Assembly: GCF_024124545.1 (NCBI RefSeq)
Contig: NZ_JAMXSF010000010.1
Location: 1-64,000 of the forward strand
Direction of reading: 5' to 3'
DNA: 64,000 nucleotides
From: Pseudoalteromonas sp. XMcav2-N
GTDB lineage: Bacteria > Pseudomonadota > Gammaproteobacteria > Enterobacterales > Alteromonadaceae
Positions 25,553 through 34,522 of the stretch are shown piece by piece (within the stretch, counting starts at the first letter, position 1; every line of letters starts with the position of its first letter). The notes below the pieces were generated by a model that saw only the letters and a program-made list of their open reading frames with translations, searched no databases and was not told the DNA's origin. Made by a program: the position numbers and the translations under genes.

Positions 25553-26509
25553 TTATTCCAAGCTTGAGTTTAGCATAGAATTACCCAACACTCCGCCAGC
25601 ACCCGCTGTTTGGGTTTCCTGTTCGCCTGCCATAAACTGCGCAATAAGCCAATTTCTGAATGCCTGAACCTTTGGCCATTCAAAATGAGCAGCAGGCGCG
25701 ACCAGATAGTACTTGTAACGACACGGCCACGAAAAGTGCGGATAAACATCAAGCTGGCCTAAAGATACAGCCAGTTCTAACAAGCTTTTACGTAGCATGG
25801 CTGCCCCCTGTCCGGCAACGGCAGCCTGTAGCACCAGAGCAGCGTTATCTATGCCCATTTGGCTGGGTTTCGGCTCACGATTTCCCAAATCATGATTCAG
25901 TGCCGTCCAGGCCTGCTGTGCGTCAGGGCAGATATCCTGAATAAACGGCAATGACGCCAGCTGCGCTTTTAAAGATTTATCAGGGTCGATCAACCCGGGT
26001 TTATACACCAACAGTACCGTGTCTTCAGCGATTAATTCGCTTTTTAACCCCGGATATTCGCCCAGCCCAAACCGAATACCAATATCGGCATCGCCATTTC
26101 GAAAGTCGGCCTGAGCATCGCTGGGGTCTATACGCAGCTGCAGGTGCGGATTCACCTGATTGAACAATGGCATTTTGGGTAATAGCCAGCAAGTTGCAAA
26201 TGACGACAATACTGACAAGTTGAGTACATTAGGCTGAGGCTCAGCCTGAAGCGCCTCTATCCCCTGCTCTATTTGGGAAAATGCCTGCGTAAGATGTGGC
26301 AGCAATGCCATCCCTTCACGGGTAAGCGTGACTTTTCTGACCTGACGGTCAAATAGTTCGCACCCCAAAGCCGATTCCAATGCCCTGATCTGCTGGCTTA
26401 TCGCCGCCTGAGTCACAAACAACACCTCTGCCGCGAGCTTAAAGCTCCCCAGCTGCGCGGCAACATGAAAGTACCATAACCCTTTAAATGGCGGCATTTT
26501 GTACGCCAT
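25553..26509 (-). CDS. LysR-family transcriptional regulator (GcvA-like)
   Basis: 318 aa from ATG 26509 (MAYKMPPFKGLWYF), with GAGG eight bases upstream. The N-terminal winged HTH has the GcvA-like pattern LGSFKLAAEVLFVTQAAISQQIRALE; residues about 95-300 form the LysR substrate-binding domain (LSVLSSFATCWLLPKMPLF; GDADIGIRFGLGEYPGL). Its target is probably nearby: the divergent small secreted protein gene or the solute-binding protein gene downstream. The inducer is unknown. Confidence 0.88.
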   Translation of the reverse strand: MAYKMPPFKGLWYFHVAAQLGSFKLAAEVLFVTQAAISQQIRALESALGCELFDRQVRKVTLTREGMALLPHLTQAFSQIEQGIEALQAEPQPNVLNLSVLSSFATCWLLPKMPLFNQVNPHLQLRIDPSDAQADFRNGDADIGIRFGLGEYPGLKSELIAEDTVLLVYKPGLIDPDKSLKAQLASLPFIQDICPDAQQAWTALNHDLGNREPKPSQMGIDNAALVLQAAVAGQGAAMLRKSLLELAVSLGQLDVYPHFSWPCRYKYYLVAPAAHFEWPKVQAFRNWLIAQFMAGEQETQTAGAGGVLGNSMLNSSLE

Positions 26510-26621
26510 CACGCACCTCATAATTAAGTTTTTCTTAACTATAGAAAACAATTACTCGTTTGTCAGCTCAGTGTCGCAGGGTAATACTTGCAGCTGTAAA
26601 ACACACAACAGGAGCAAAACA

Positions 26622-26942
26622 ATGAGAACCTATTTACTATTAACGCTAGCATTATTGGGCTTATTGGTAAGCAACGCCGTATATGCCCGGTCAACCGTTA
26701 TGGCAGACAAAGTCTACACCAGCGAAGGATACCCATACAAAAACTTAATTATGAAAGCCGAACGTGTAGAGCTGATCTACAGCGAAGAAGGCAGCACAAC
26801 CAACTGCCGTGTCAAGGTGCATTCCAACAACCAAGTGTTGGAAAGCAAAAACGTCAACGTATCCCAACAGGACTTTAGCAGCGCCCCGATCACCCACTGT
26901 CTGGCACGTAAAACAGCAAAAGCGTTTCTCGGTCAGCTTTAG
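26622..26942 (+). CDS. Small secreted hypothetical protein
   Basis: 106 aa from ATG 26622, preceded by CAGGAGC. A clear signal peptide (YLLLTLALLGLLVSNAVYA) is followed by an 85-residue mature protein with two Cys (TNCRV, THCLA) that could form a disulfide. No family was recognised. It diverges from the LysR gene (112 bp apart), so it may be the regulator's target. Confidence 0.65.
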   Translation: MRTYLLLTLALLGLLVSNAVYARSTVMADKVYTSEGYPYKNLIMKAERVELIYSEEGSTTNCRVKVHSNNQVLESKNVNVSQQDFSSAPITHCLARKTAKAFLGQL

Positions 26943-27019
26943 GTTGGACTAGGCCGACACGCAGATTTACAGAAGACTGAAAAGTCACACCACTCCGCCC
27001 CCCACTCGTCATCTAACCT

Positions 27020-27365
27020 AATCTCCTTTCGCCATCCCGGCCAACGAGCCGGGAACCATCCAACGGAGTGAAGAGTTAATGCGAGGTCGTATACTCACCT
27101 GTGTCAAAGGTGCCCCAATTCCACAACTCCTCTCGTCATCCCGGCCAACGAGCCGGGAACCATTCAACGGAGTGAAGAGTTAATATGGTGTCGTTTACTC
27201 ACCAGTGACAAAACTCCCCGGTTCCACACCTCTTCACGTCATCCCGGCCAATGAGCCGGGAACCATTCAAAGTACAACTCGAACCGCACAGATATTCAGA
27301 TATGGCGCTAACTTTGCCAAACCGAGTCGCCGGTAAGTAGATCCCGCATCAAGTGCGGGATGACG
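27020..27365. repeat. REP-like repeats (cluster B2)
   Basis: Left arms near 27033, 27137 and 27238, separated by about 100 bp of shared sequence (CAACGGAGTGAAGAGTTAAT), ending in a right arm near 27341 (GATCCCGCATCAAGTGCGGG). Confidence 0.9.
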
Positions 27366-27490
27366 GAGTGTGAGGTCACTTTATTGACGGAATGTGGGCA
27401 CTTCAATAACGGCAATGAATTAATTTCTACCTTTAAAACAATCACTTATTATCATAGCAAGCTCCAATCCTTAGGTCATCTAAACATAGG

Positions 27491-27775
27491 TCAAAGCGAA
27501 GAATACAAATCTCGCCAATCCAGATTCCTTTTTTCTATTAGCTCAATTTTCCAACGTCGTCGCCAACGTTTAAGCTGCTTTTCTCGTTTAATTGCACTTT
27601 GGATGCTTTGGCTCACTTCATAATAAACAAGGTTTAGTACTTCATACCTAGCGGTAAAACACGATAAATCAATTTTACTCTTGTGCTGCCATACTCGTTG
27701 CTTCAGGTTAGTCGTGACACCTGTATATAAAGTGCCACAGGGAGCCGAAGCCATGATGTATACATATGCTTGCAT
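27491..27775 (-). CDS. GIY-YIG nuclease family protein
   Basis: 94 aa, UPF0213/YhbQ-like size. The N terminus YVYIMASAPCGTLYTGVT is a GIY-YIG variant (VYI...YTG), with the conserved Arg in LKQRVWQHK and the metal-binding Glu region in KREKQLKRWRR. Single-domain proteins of this kind cleave or nick DNA in vitro in some cases, but cellular roles are poorly defined. An AAGGA-type site precedes the ATG. The gene lies inside a field of REP-like repeats (B2 on one side, B3 on the other), with no other gene between, suggesting an association with repeat maintenance or spread. Confidence 0.85.
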   Translation of the reverse strand: MQAYVYIMASAPCGTLYTGVTTNLKQRVWQHKSKIDLSCFTARYEVLNLVYYEVSQSIQSAIKREKQLKRWRRRWKIELIEKRNLDWRDLYSSL

Positions 27776-27854
27776 CAGGATATCCTTTCCTTCTTTTCGT
27801 ATAAAAATTTTAGCCTACAATCTCATCCTCTGTTTCGTATTGTCATAAAAACTA

Positions 27855-29275
27855 ACTCAGTCATCTCGGCCAACGAGCCGACTCGAGCCACACAGATATT
27901 CAGATATGGCGCTAACTTTGCCAAACCGAGTCGCCGGCAAGTAGATCCCGCATCAAGTGCGGGATGACGTAGTGTGGTGTCAATACGGTCGTTTGATCAC
28001 TTGTGTCAAAGGTGCCCCAATTCCACAATTCCTCTCGTCATCCCGGCCAACGAGCCGGGAACCATCCAACGGAGTGAAGAGTTAATATAGTGTCGTGTAC
28101 TCACCAGAGACAAAGATCCCCAATTCCACAATTCCTCTCGTCATCCCGGCCAGCGAGCCGGGAACCATCCAACGGAGTGAAGAGTTAATATGGTGTCGTG
28201 TACTCACCAGTGACAAAGAATCCCAGGTTCCACACCTCTTCTCGTCATCCCGGCCAACGAGCCGGGAACCATTCAAAGTACAACTCGAACCGCACAGATA
28301 TTCAGATATGGCTCAAGATTGCCAACCACATTGTCGGTAGGTAGATCCCGCATCAAGTGCGGGATGACGGAGTGTGGTGACAATACAGTCGTTTGATCAC
28401 CAGAGACAAAGATCCCCAATTCCACAACTCCTCTCGTCATCCCGGCCAACGAGCCGGGAACCATCCAACGGAGTGAAGAGTTAATATGGTGTCGTGTACT
28501 CACCAGTGACAAAGAATCCCCGGTTCCACACCTCTTCTCGTCATCCCGGCCAACGAGCCGGGAACCATCCAACGGAGTGAAGAGTTAATATGGTGTCGTG
28601 TACTCACCAGTGACAAAGAATCCCCAATTCCACAACTCTTCTCGTCATCCCGGTCAACGAGCCGGGAACCATTCAAAGTACAACTCGAACCGCACAGATA
28701 TTCAGATATGGCTCAAGATTGCCAACCACATTGTCGGTAGGTAGATCCCGCATCAGTGCGGGATGACGGAGTGTGGTGTAAATACGGTCGTTTGATCACC
28801 AGAGACAAAGATCCCCAATTCCTCTCGTCATCCCGGCCAGCGAGCCGGGAACCATCCAACGGAGTGAAGAGTTAATATGGTGTCGTGTACTCACCAGTGA
28901 CAAAGAATCCCCGGTTCCACACCTCCTCTCGTCATCCCGGCCAACGAGCCGGGAACCATCCAACGGAGTGAAGAGTTAATATGGTGTCGTGTACTCACCA
29001 GAGACAAAGATCCCCAATTCCACACCTCTTCTCGTCATCCCGGCCAACGAGCCGGGAACCATTCAACGGAGTGAAGAGTTAATATGGTGTCGCTTACTCA
29101 CCAGTGACAAAACTCCCCAATTCCACACCTCCTCTCGTCATCCCGGCCAACGAGCCGGGAACCATTCAAAGTACAACTCGAGCCGCACAGATTTTCAGAT
29201 ATGGCTCTAACTTTGCCAAACCGAGTCGCCGGCAAGTAGATCCCGCATCAAGTGCGGGATGACGGAGTGTGGTGT
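27855..29275. repeat. REP-like repeat field (cluster B3)
   Basis: About ten left arms (for example near 28041, 28143, 28246, 28440, 28545, 28645, 28830, 28936, 29037, 29139) spaced by about 100 bp, with right arms near 27945, 28344, 28745 and 29240. Linkers repeat ACGGAGTGAAGAGTTAATAT and TCACCAGTGACAAAGA. All short reading frames here are repeat-derived. Confidence 0.9.
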
Positions 29276-29484
29276 AAATACGGTCGTTTGATCACCAGTG
29301 CCAAAGAACAACCCCCGGTTCCACACAGCCTGATAGCCGCTTCCCTATCAAATCCGGAAAAAGAGATATTTAAAAAACAATCGCTGGCTATATTCGAAGG
29401 GCTGAACAGCCCAGCACTTGGATTTGGTGAAAAACATGCCGGCCAATACCTGTCGGAGTTTACTGAACATGCTCTCTGTTCAGT

Positions 29485-30735
29485 CTACTTCTGCCTGAGC
29501 CAGAACAAGCTACCCTCTACACTCAACCAGGCTTTTTTACCGCCCGCTTCGAGGTAGTAATCGACTTCCTCTTCACTGCCAGGAGAATAGGTATCCAGAT
29601 AAGGTTTTGCTTTTTTCTGCCCCGTAGCAACCATCTGAAAATGGCTGTTATAGTCTTTCAGTGCTCTTTTGGCCTCACGGCTATGTGCAGAGTCACCTTC
29701 GGTAGCATACAGCATCAGCGCATGAGCGGCCTGAGTAAAGGTAGAGCATTCACTGAACTGGCCAAGATAGTCTCTAAGCTGTGCCCAGTCTTTCATCACA
29801 ATCAGGCAATTGAGTAATAAATAGCGATTTCCCTGGTTATCATTTGGGTTGAGTTGCAATAAATCCTGAAGCTCTTTTGCTGCCTTATCTGCATGCCCGT
29901 AAGACAAATTTAAATGCGCCCGCTTAGCCCGTAACATCATATAGGGCCGGGTTTCGTGCATTTTCCAGAATACCCCCATGTTTTCGGTCACGAAATCCGG
30001 GGTGATCATATTGGCCTCAAACTTTTCAACCAGACCATCAAACTCTGTAATCGCAGCCTCATCGTCACGGTCCAATACTTCTGCCAGCATCTCATTGAAT
30101 ACTTCGTTGGCCTGCTCCAGCATTTCCTCATCGGTAATGCCATATTCGCCCAGTACTTCGACCATATCGTCGGCAAAGCGCATCGCATAAGCGGTGTTTG
30201 CAACATAGGTTGGGATCATTCGACGCTGCTTGATTAGCACTTTTTCAAAGTCGCTCTCGCCATCATCAAACTCTTTTTTGGCCTTATCATAACTGGTGAA
30301 GCCCCGCAGTACCTCTTTGAGCCATTGTAACTGCTGGCGCTGTTCCGCATTAATATGCTCCATATTAATCCAGGTCAGCGAGCGCAGCATACCCATGCAA
30401 TAAAGTGGCAGAGGCTTTCCCGCCTGCAAACTTTCTTTCGGATCGGACTTAGACAATACACAGGACTTGGGTAAGGCGTTTTCGTCTCGCATCATTTTGC
30501 GCATACAAATAGCCTGAAAGTCCATAACGGCTTCCAAAGGTTTCGTATTGTCGAGCTCATAGTGACCAAATAAGTGCTCTAGCCATTCACTTGGCAAAGG
30601 AGGTTGCAAAGCAACACCCAGCCCCATTAAATATCCTTCAATGTAAAGAATATCTGGTTGGAGCTCACTATTTGCCGAGAGGGCTTTAACAGCCTTTTTA
30701 ATCAACTGAATAGACATAGAAATTTGTTTTTGCAT
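29485..30735 (-). CDS. UPF0149 (YecA/YgfB)-like protein with C-terminal TPR-like region
   Basis: 416 aa, cytosolic, no signal peptide. The N-terminal part (LYIEGYLMGLGVALQPPLPS...) resembles the UPF0149/YecA helical domain, which typically reads as a GYLxGL module; conserved function is unclear. The C-terminal 200 residues look like TPR helices (AKRAHLNLSYGHADKAAKELQDLLQLNPNDNQGNRYLLL). The protein is very acidic in the middle. It is transcribed alone; the start may be either Met1 or Met7. Confidence 0.65.
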   Translation of the reverse strand: MQKQISMSIQLIKKAVKALSANSELQPDILYIEGYLMGLGVALQPPLPSEWLEHLFGHYELDNTKPLEAVMDFQAICMRKMMRDENALPKSCVLSKSDPKESLQAGKPLPLYCMGMLRSLTWINMEHINAEQRQQLQWLKEVLRGFTSYDKAKKEFDDGESDFEKVLIKQRRMIPTYVANTAYAMRFADDMVEVLGEYGITDEEMLEQANEVFNEMLAEVLDRDDEAAITEFDGLVEKFEANMITPDFVTENMGVFWKMHETRPYMMLRAKRAHLNLSYGHADKAAKELQDLLQLNPNDNQGNRYLLLNCLIVMKDWAQLRDYLGQFSECSTFTQAAHALMLYATEGDSAHSREAKRALKDYNSHFQMVATGQKKAKPYLDTYSPGSEEEVDYYLEAGGKKAWLSVEGSLFWLRQK

Positions 30736-30933
30736 AAGTTTAGAGTGTTATACCGCCCAGCAGCGCGAAGGTAAAGGCATTAACCATTAAATAACAGCTG
30801 TTATACAAAAAAAGCGTCTATTCGGTCATTAAGTATGCACTTATGCAGCAATAAAGATGGCTAGCCTTGTATAACCTTGTGAACATTAAAAACAGAAAAA
30901 AGAGCAATGCCACACAGGGAGCCTGACATTGCT

Positions 30934-30958
30934 AAAAAGGCCATCTGAATACAGATGG
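30934..30958 (-). terminator. Terminator of the 30976 peptide gene
   Basis: On the minus strand: CCATCTG, loop TATT, CAGATGG, then CCTTTTTA. It lies 18 bp beyond the peptide stop codon. Confidence 0.75.
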
Positions 30959-30975
30959 TTCACATGAGACAGGAA

Positions 30976-31107
30976 TTAACACACACCTGTTTTCAACATG
31001 GTGTACATTGAGCTGACCAGGCCACCCGCAATTAGCTTAGTCGCGGGTTCACCCAGCTCAGAGTCATCCAGTTTTTTGATGACTTTTTTATTCAATTTAA
31101 TCTGCAT
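30976..31107 (-). CDS. Short GG-leader peptide precursor
   Basis: 43 aa from ATG 31107 with GGAGG seven bases upstream. The leader MQIKLNKKVIKKLDDSELG...TKLIAGG belongs to the same lysine-rich, double-glycine leader type as the other precursors in the window. The core is only 14 residues (LVSSMYTMLKTGVC) with one terminal Cys, unlike the Cys-rich cores. It is followed by a good terminator and lies 153 bp downstream of the next peptide gene on the same strand. Confidence 0.6.
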   Translation of the reverse strand: MQIKLNKKVIKKLDDSELGEPATKLIAGGLVSSMYTMLKTGVC

Positions 31108-31260
31108 CCTTAACCTCCAAAAAATCGATATAACACCTGAGCTCACAAATTGTACTGACAAGGCGGTTATAAACACCGACTTGCGCTTATTACCTCTGAG
31201 TTCAACTCACTTCAAACACATTAAACAACGCTGTCATTCAAGCAACAAACTTAATGTACC

Positions 31261-31431
31261 CTAGCAATAACGCTGGGATGTTGCGGGTGTATAACAAGGT
31301 CCGTTATAGCTATTAGAACCACCACCAGTGCCGCCCGCAAATTTATATGTAAGCGACTTATTAAGTGCCACATTGTCTAGATTTTTAATGACCTTTTTGT
31401 GCAGGTTCAGCGTCATTTTTTTGGTGTTCAT
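31261..31431 (-). CDS. GG-leader peptide precursor
   Basis: 56 aa, ATG 31431 with AAGGA ten bases upstream. Leader MTLNLHKKVIKNLDNVALN...YKFAGG; the core begins TGGGSNSYNG and carries two Cys (GPCYTPATSQRYC). The leader HKKVIKNLD is closest to that of the 30976 gene (NKKVIKKLD), so the two form a subgroup. A near-palindrome related to the cassette operators lies just upstream (31451-31468). No processing enzyme is adjacent. Confidence 0.65.
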   Translation of the reverse strand: MNTKKMTLNLHKKVIKNLDNVALNKSLTYKFAGGTGGGSNSYNGPCYTPATSQRYC

Positions 31432-31450
31432 TGTTTGTCCTTAGTTATCG

Positions 31451-31468
31451 TGATGAATAAATTCATGG
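31451..31468. promoter_or_regulatory. Imperfect copy of the TGATGAA palindrome
   Basis: TGATGAA-TAAA-TTCATGG: one arm is identical to the cassette operators and the other differs at its last two bases. It lies 20 bp upstream of the peptide start codon at 31431. It could be coincidence. Confidence 0.3.
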
Positions 31469-31715
31469 TTGATGAAATGACATACACAGTGTTTGGCTCA
31501 ATTTGCATCCTGCTCGCTATACACGCTATGGTTTCACAAAGCTGATGCCACCTCAATTACATGAGGTTACAATATAACCACATTACAGGTACATGAAAAA
31601 GCCTGCCGATATTAGATTTTGGTCTTATATCAACCGGGGACAGGACCAGGCACAAAAATCAGAAAATGAAACCAAACTCAAAACAAGTAGTAAAACTGAG
31701 GATAACAAGAGGCCT

Positions 31716-31737
31716 AAAAAAGGCCGCAAACACGGCC
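31716..31737 (-). terminator. Terminator downstream of the 31803 gene
   Basis: On the minus strand: GGCCG, a six-base loop, CGGCC, then six T. It lies about 65 bp past the stop codon. The rest of 31469-31802 holds no recognisable gene. Confidence 0.55.
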
Positions 31738-31802
31738 CAATATCCACTTAAAAAGTGTGACTAAAATTCAGCTGGCGGGCAATGCCACCAACTGCGCAGC
31801 TA

Positions 31803-32117
31803 TTAGTAGTTAACACAAGTCACTGTATCAAGCAGTGCATAACACTGATTCTTTGAGCCGCTATCTTTTTGCACCCACTTAGTGCCACCAGCATAACGTG
31901 CAAAAGTAGACTCATCTTCACCACACTTAGTGGTAAAACGCACTGCATCGTCAAAACCATTTACATGGCAGTAGCCATATGCATTGTAGGCACTCGCCCA
32001 TACATCCAGCTTTACAGAACTATTTGCATAGACGCCTACGTTATCCAGTACTACCTCTGCTGCCACAGAAGAAAACGCACACGTACTCAATGCCGCAGCA
32101 ATAATCAGCTTTTTCAT
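31803..32117 (-). CDS. Small secreted Cys-containing hypothetical protein
   Basis: 104 aa. Signal peptide MKKLIIAAALSTCAFSSVAA, cleavage probably after VAA. The mature 84 residues contain four Cys (GYCHV, TKCGE, NQCYA, VTCVN), enough for two disulfides, and are rich in aromatic residues. No family recognised. A good purine-rich site precedes the ATG. It is a stand-alone secreted protein. Confidence 0.65.
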   Translation of the reverse strand: MKKLIIAAALSTCAFSSVAAEVVLDNVGVYANSSVKLDVWASAYNAYGYCHVNGFDDAVRFTTKCGEDESTFARYAGGTKWVQKDSGSKNQCYALLDTVTCVNY

Positions 32118-32310
32118 TTCTTAATCCTTTTACTTATTTTTAGAGTTTAGTAAGCGGGTAATTTGCTACCCAAGCTGATGGTAAAGTGAGCAGATTTAAT
32201 TTTTGCTGCATAAATATGAATAAAGAGTTACCCACTTTAAAAATGGCCGCTATCCTCGCTACTAATTTAAGCGAGCTTTGCTATGATGTTAAAACACATA
32301 GGAGCAACCC

Positions 32311-32478
32311 ATGACACACAAAGGCCACTGGCTCACCAGCAAACAAACACAAAAGCATTTAAAGGTCAGCGGCTGCGAACTAATGCATCGCCGCGAACGT
32401 GGTGAACTTAAATTCGAAAAGCGTGGCAGGGCTTACTATTACTATTTTGAACATGTCGACCTCTCTCAGCTTTCCTGA
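32311..32478 (+). CDS. Small excisionase/MerR-like HTH protein at the head of the Dnd island
   Basis: 55 aa; ATGACACAC preceded by AGGAGC. The sequence reads LTSKQTQKHLKVSGCELMHRRE then GELKFEKRGRAYYYY: a winged-helix DNA-binding domain of the excisionase/MerR-like type, where the first helix pair is followed by the K-x-GRxYYY wing. It overlaps the following methyltransferase start by 26 bp, so translation is coupled and both belong to one operon. It probably acts as a small regulator or DNA-targeting subunit; this is inferred. Confidence 0.65.
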   Translation: MTHKGHWLTSKQTQKHLKVSGCELMHRRERGELKFEKRGRAYYYYFEHVDLSQLS

Positions 32479-34522
32479 ATACAAGGCACAAATCAAAGCG
32501 CTTAAAACTGGCAAGGTATTGCCCAGCGCCATTTACCTCCACAAGAGTGCGTTAGAATCAGCCCTACCTGCCCCATTAAAAAATTTGGTGTTTGAGGCGA
32601 TTGAATTCCTTCAGTTAGATCAGCCCTGGAATGTGCTCAAGCTCTTTAAACGAGACTTTAAGTTCACCTTGTTACATTATCCAGACTTTGAGCGCTACGC
32701 TTATCCGGCACTATGTGCCAGCACAACGGTAGATGTCATAGCACAATCCGTAAAATGCACCGACTATACCAAGTCTGCAAACCCACCTATTTTGCACCGT
32801 AAGGAAACCTTTGTGCTTCCATCGCACCCTGATGTTGACACATTCAAAGCCATCACTATGGAAGGTGAAGCCATTGGCCTGTATGAAAACACCAAAACTA
32901 TTGGCTTTAAGCAGCAATGGGAAAAACTCATAAAGCGAAAAGGCTATAAGCTGGACGAGCAAGGAAGACTTCAAGCAATTCAAGAGCCAAAAGAATGTGC
33001 AGAGCAAGCGTCCAAAACCCCTACAAATGGCATTCAGCGCCACCTAACCGCAATTAACCGAGATCGCTTATCAGCTCCTTTCCAAAAACTAGCCAAATTT
33101 GGCTATTTAACTGGCGATCACAGCATCTTAGATTTCGGCAGCGGCCTTGGTGATGATGCAGCTGAGCTCGAAGCACATGGCCTAAACATTAACGCCTGGG
33201 ACCCGGTTCACCGGCCAAATGGCAACAAAGTACAAAGCGATATTGTAAACTTGGGCTTTGTTTTAAATGTGATTGAAGACTACCCTGAGCGGGTAGATAC
33301 CCTGCGCCAAGCCTTTGAGCATTGTAACAAACTCCTTGTTGTGTCTGTGATGCTGACCAATTCCTCGGTGCTTGAACAGTTCAAGCCTTTTAAGGATGGT
33401 GTGATCACCAAACGCAATACCTTTCAAAAGTACTACAGCCAAGCGCAGATCCGCGAGTTTATAGAAGACACTTTGCGCGTAAAAACAACGCCCTTTGGCC
33501 AAGGGATCATCGCGGTATTCAAATGCCCGGAGCTTGAAGAACAACATCATGCGGAGCTACAATTTCAAAGCCATAACTGGCAGCATATTACCCAGCGCCC
33601 GGCCCTAAAGAGCTTACCCACCGCAGCAAAGCAATCTCTGTTTGAAAAACACCAGCCGTTATTCGAAGAGTTTTGGCAGCACTGCCTACACTATGGCCGC
33701 ATACCAGCGAACGAAGAGTTTGAACAAAGCGAAGCACTGCGCGCACTTATAGGCAGTCACAACAAAGCCTTTGCACTATTGCAATCTCAGTACGACCAAC
33801 AAGATATGGCGCTTGCCAAAGACAAACGCAAGCAAGATGTCCTTGTGTACATTGCACTGAGCTTGTTTGGTAAACGCCAGGCCAAAAGCCACTTACCGAC
33901 TCAATTAATGCGAGACATTAAAAGCCATTTCGAGAGTTTTAACCAGGCAATTGACGCAGCCAAAGCACTACTCTTTTCAGTATCTGACACACACCAAATA
34001 GGACAAGCCTGTCATGATGCCTATACAGAGCTGCAATTAGGCGAACTCATTGATAGCCATAGTTATATTTTGCCACGAAGCCGCTTAAACCAACTGCCCG
34101 CCATCTTGCGCGTGTATGTTGGCTGCGCCGCCCTGCTGTACGGCGATTTAGACGACATAGACCTCATTAAAATCCACATGCGCTCGGGCAAAGTCACCCT
34201 ACTTAAGTACGACGACTACAGCAAAAAACTCCCGCTACTCACAGAGCGCATTAAAGTAAAACTACTAGAGCAAGATATAGACTACTTTAACTACGGCACC
34301 GACTATCCGCTGCAACCTTTGTACAACAAAATTGACTTTATGACACCAGGCACCAAAGAGCACAAAGCCCAACAACGCTTTGATAAAAAACTAGCAGATA
34401 TGCTCAAAGGCGTACCAAAAGCAGAATGGCCCAACTGGGACATTCTGCAAAAAGTGTTTGAGTATTGGGGGGTTGAATTAAAAACTGGCAAATTTTATAT
34501 GAGATCAAGCTCAACATCATAA
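32453..34522 (+). CDS. DNA phosphorothioation-associated putative methyltransferase
   Basis: 689 aa from ATG 32453 (MSTSLSFPEYKAQIKAL); an upstream in-frame start would lie inside the HTH gene. It matches the family found beside dnd genes: a conserved N-terminal region (LHYPDFERYAYPAL), then GIQRHLTAINRDRLS and a SAM-binding motif ILDFGSGLGDDAAEL with INAWDP after it. The C-terminal 300 residues are helical and unassigned. The target (DNA base, protein or small molecule) is unknown. Its last 28 bp overlap the 3' end of the convergent Mrr-type gene. Confidence 0.8.
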   Translation: MSTSLSFPEYKAQIKALKTGKVLPSAIYLHKSALESALPAPLKNLVFEAIEFLQLDQPWNVLKLFKRDFKFTLLHYPDFERYAYPALCASTTVDVIAQSVKCTDYTKSANPPILHRKETFVLPSHPDVDTFKAITMEGEAIGLYENTKTIGFKQQWEKLIKRKGYKLDEQGRLQAIQEPKECAEQASKTPTNGIQRHLTAINRDRLSAPFQKLAKFGYLTGDHSILDFGSGLGDDAAELEAHGLNINAWDPVHRPNGNKVQSDIVNLGFVLNVIEDYPERVDTLRQAFEHCNKLLVVSVMLTNSSVLEQFKPFKDGVITKRNTFQKYYSQAQIREFIEDTLRVKTTPFGQGIIAVFKCPELEEQHHAELQFQSHNWQHITQRPALKSLPTAAKQSLFEKHQPLFEEFWQHCLHYGRIPANEEFEQSEALRALIGSHNKAFALLQSQYDQQDMALAKDKRKQDVLVYIALSLFGKRQAKSHLPTQLMRDIKSHFESFNQAIDAAKALLFSVSDTHQIGQACHDAYTELQLGELIDSHSYILPRSRLNQLPAILRVYVGCAALLYGDLDDIDLIKIHMRSGKVTLLKYDDYSKKLPLLTERIKVKLLEQDIDYFNYGTDYPLQPLYNKIDFMTPGTKEHKAQQRFDKKLADMLKGVPKAEWPNWDILQKVFEYWGVELKTGKFYMRSSSTS

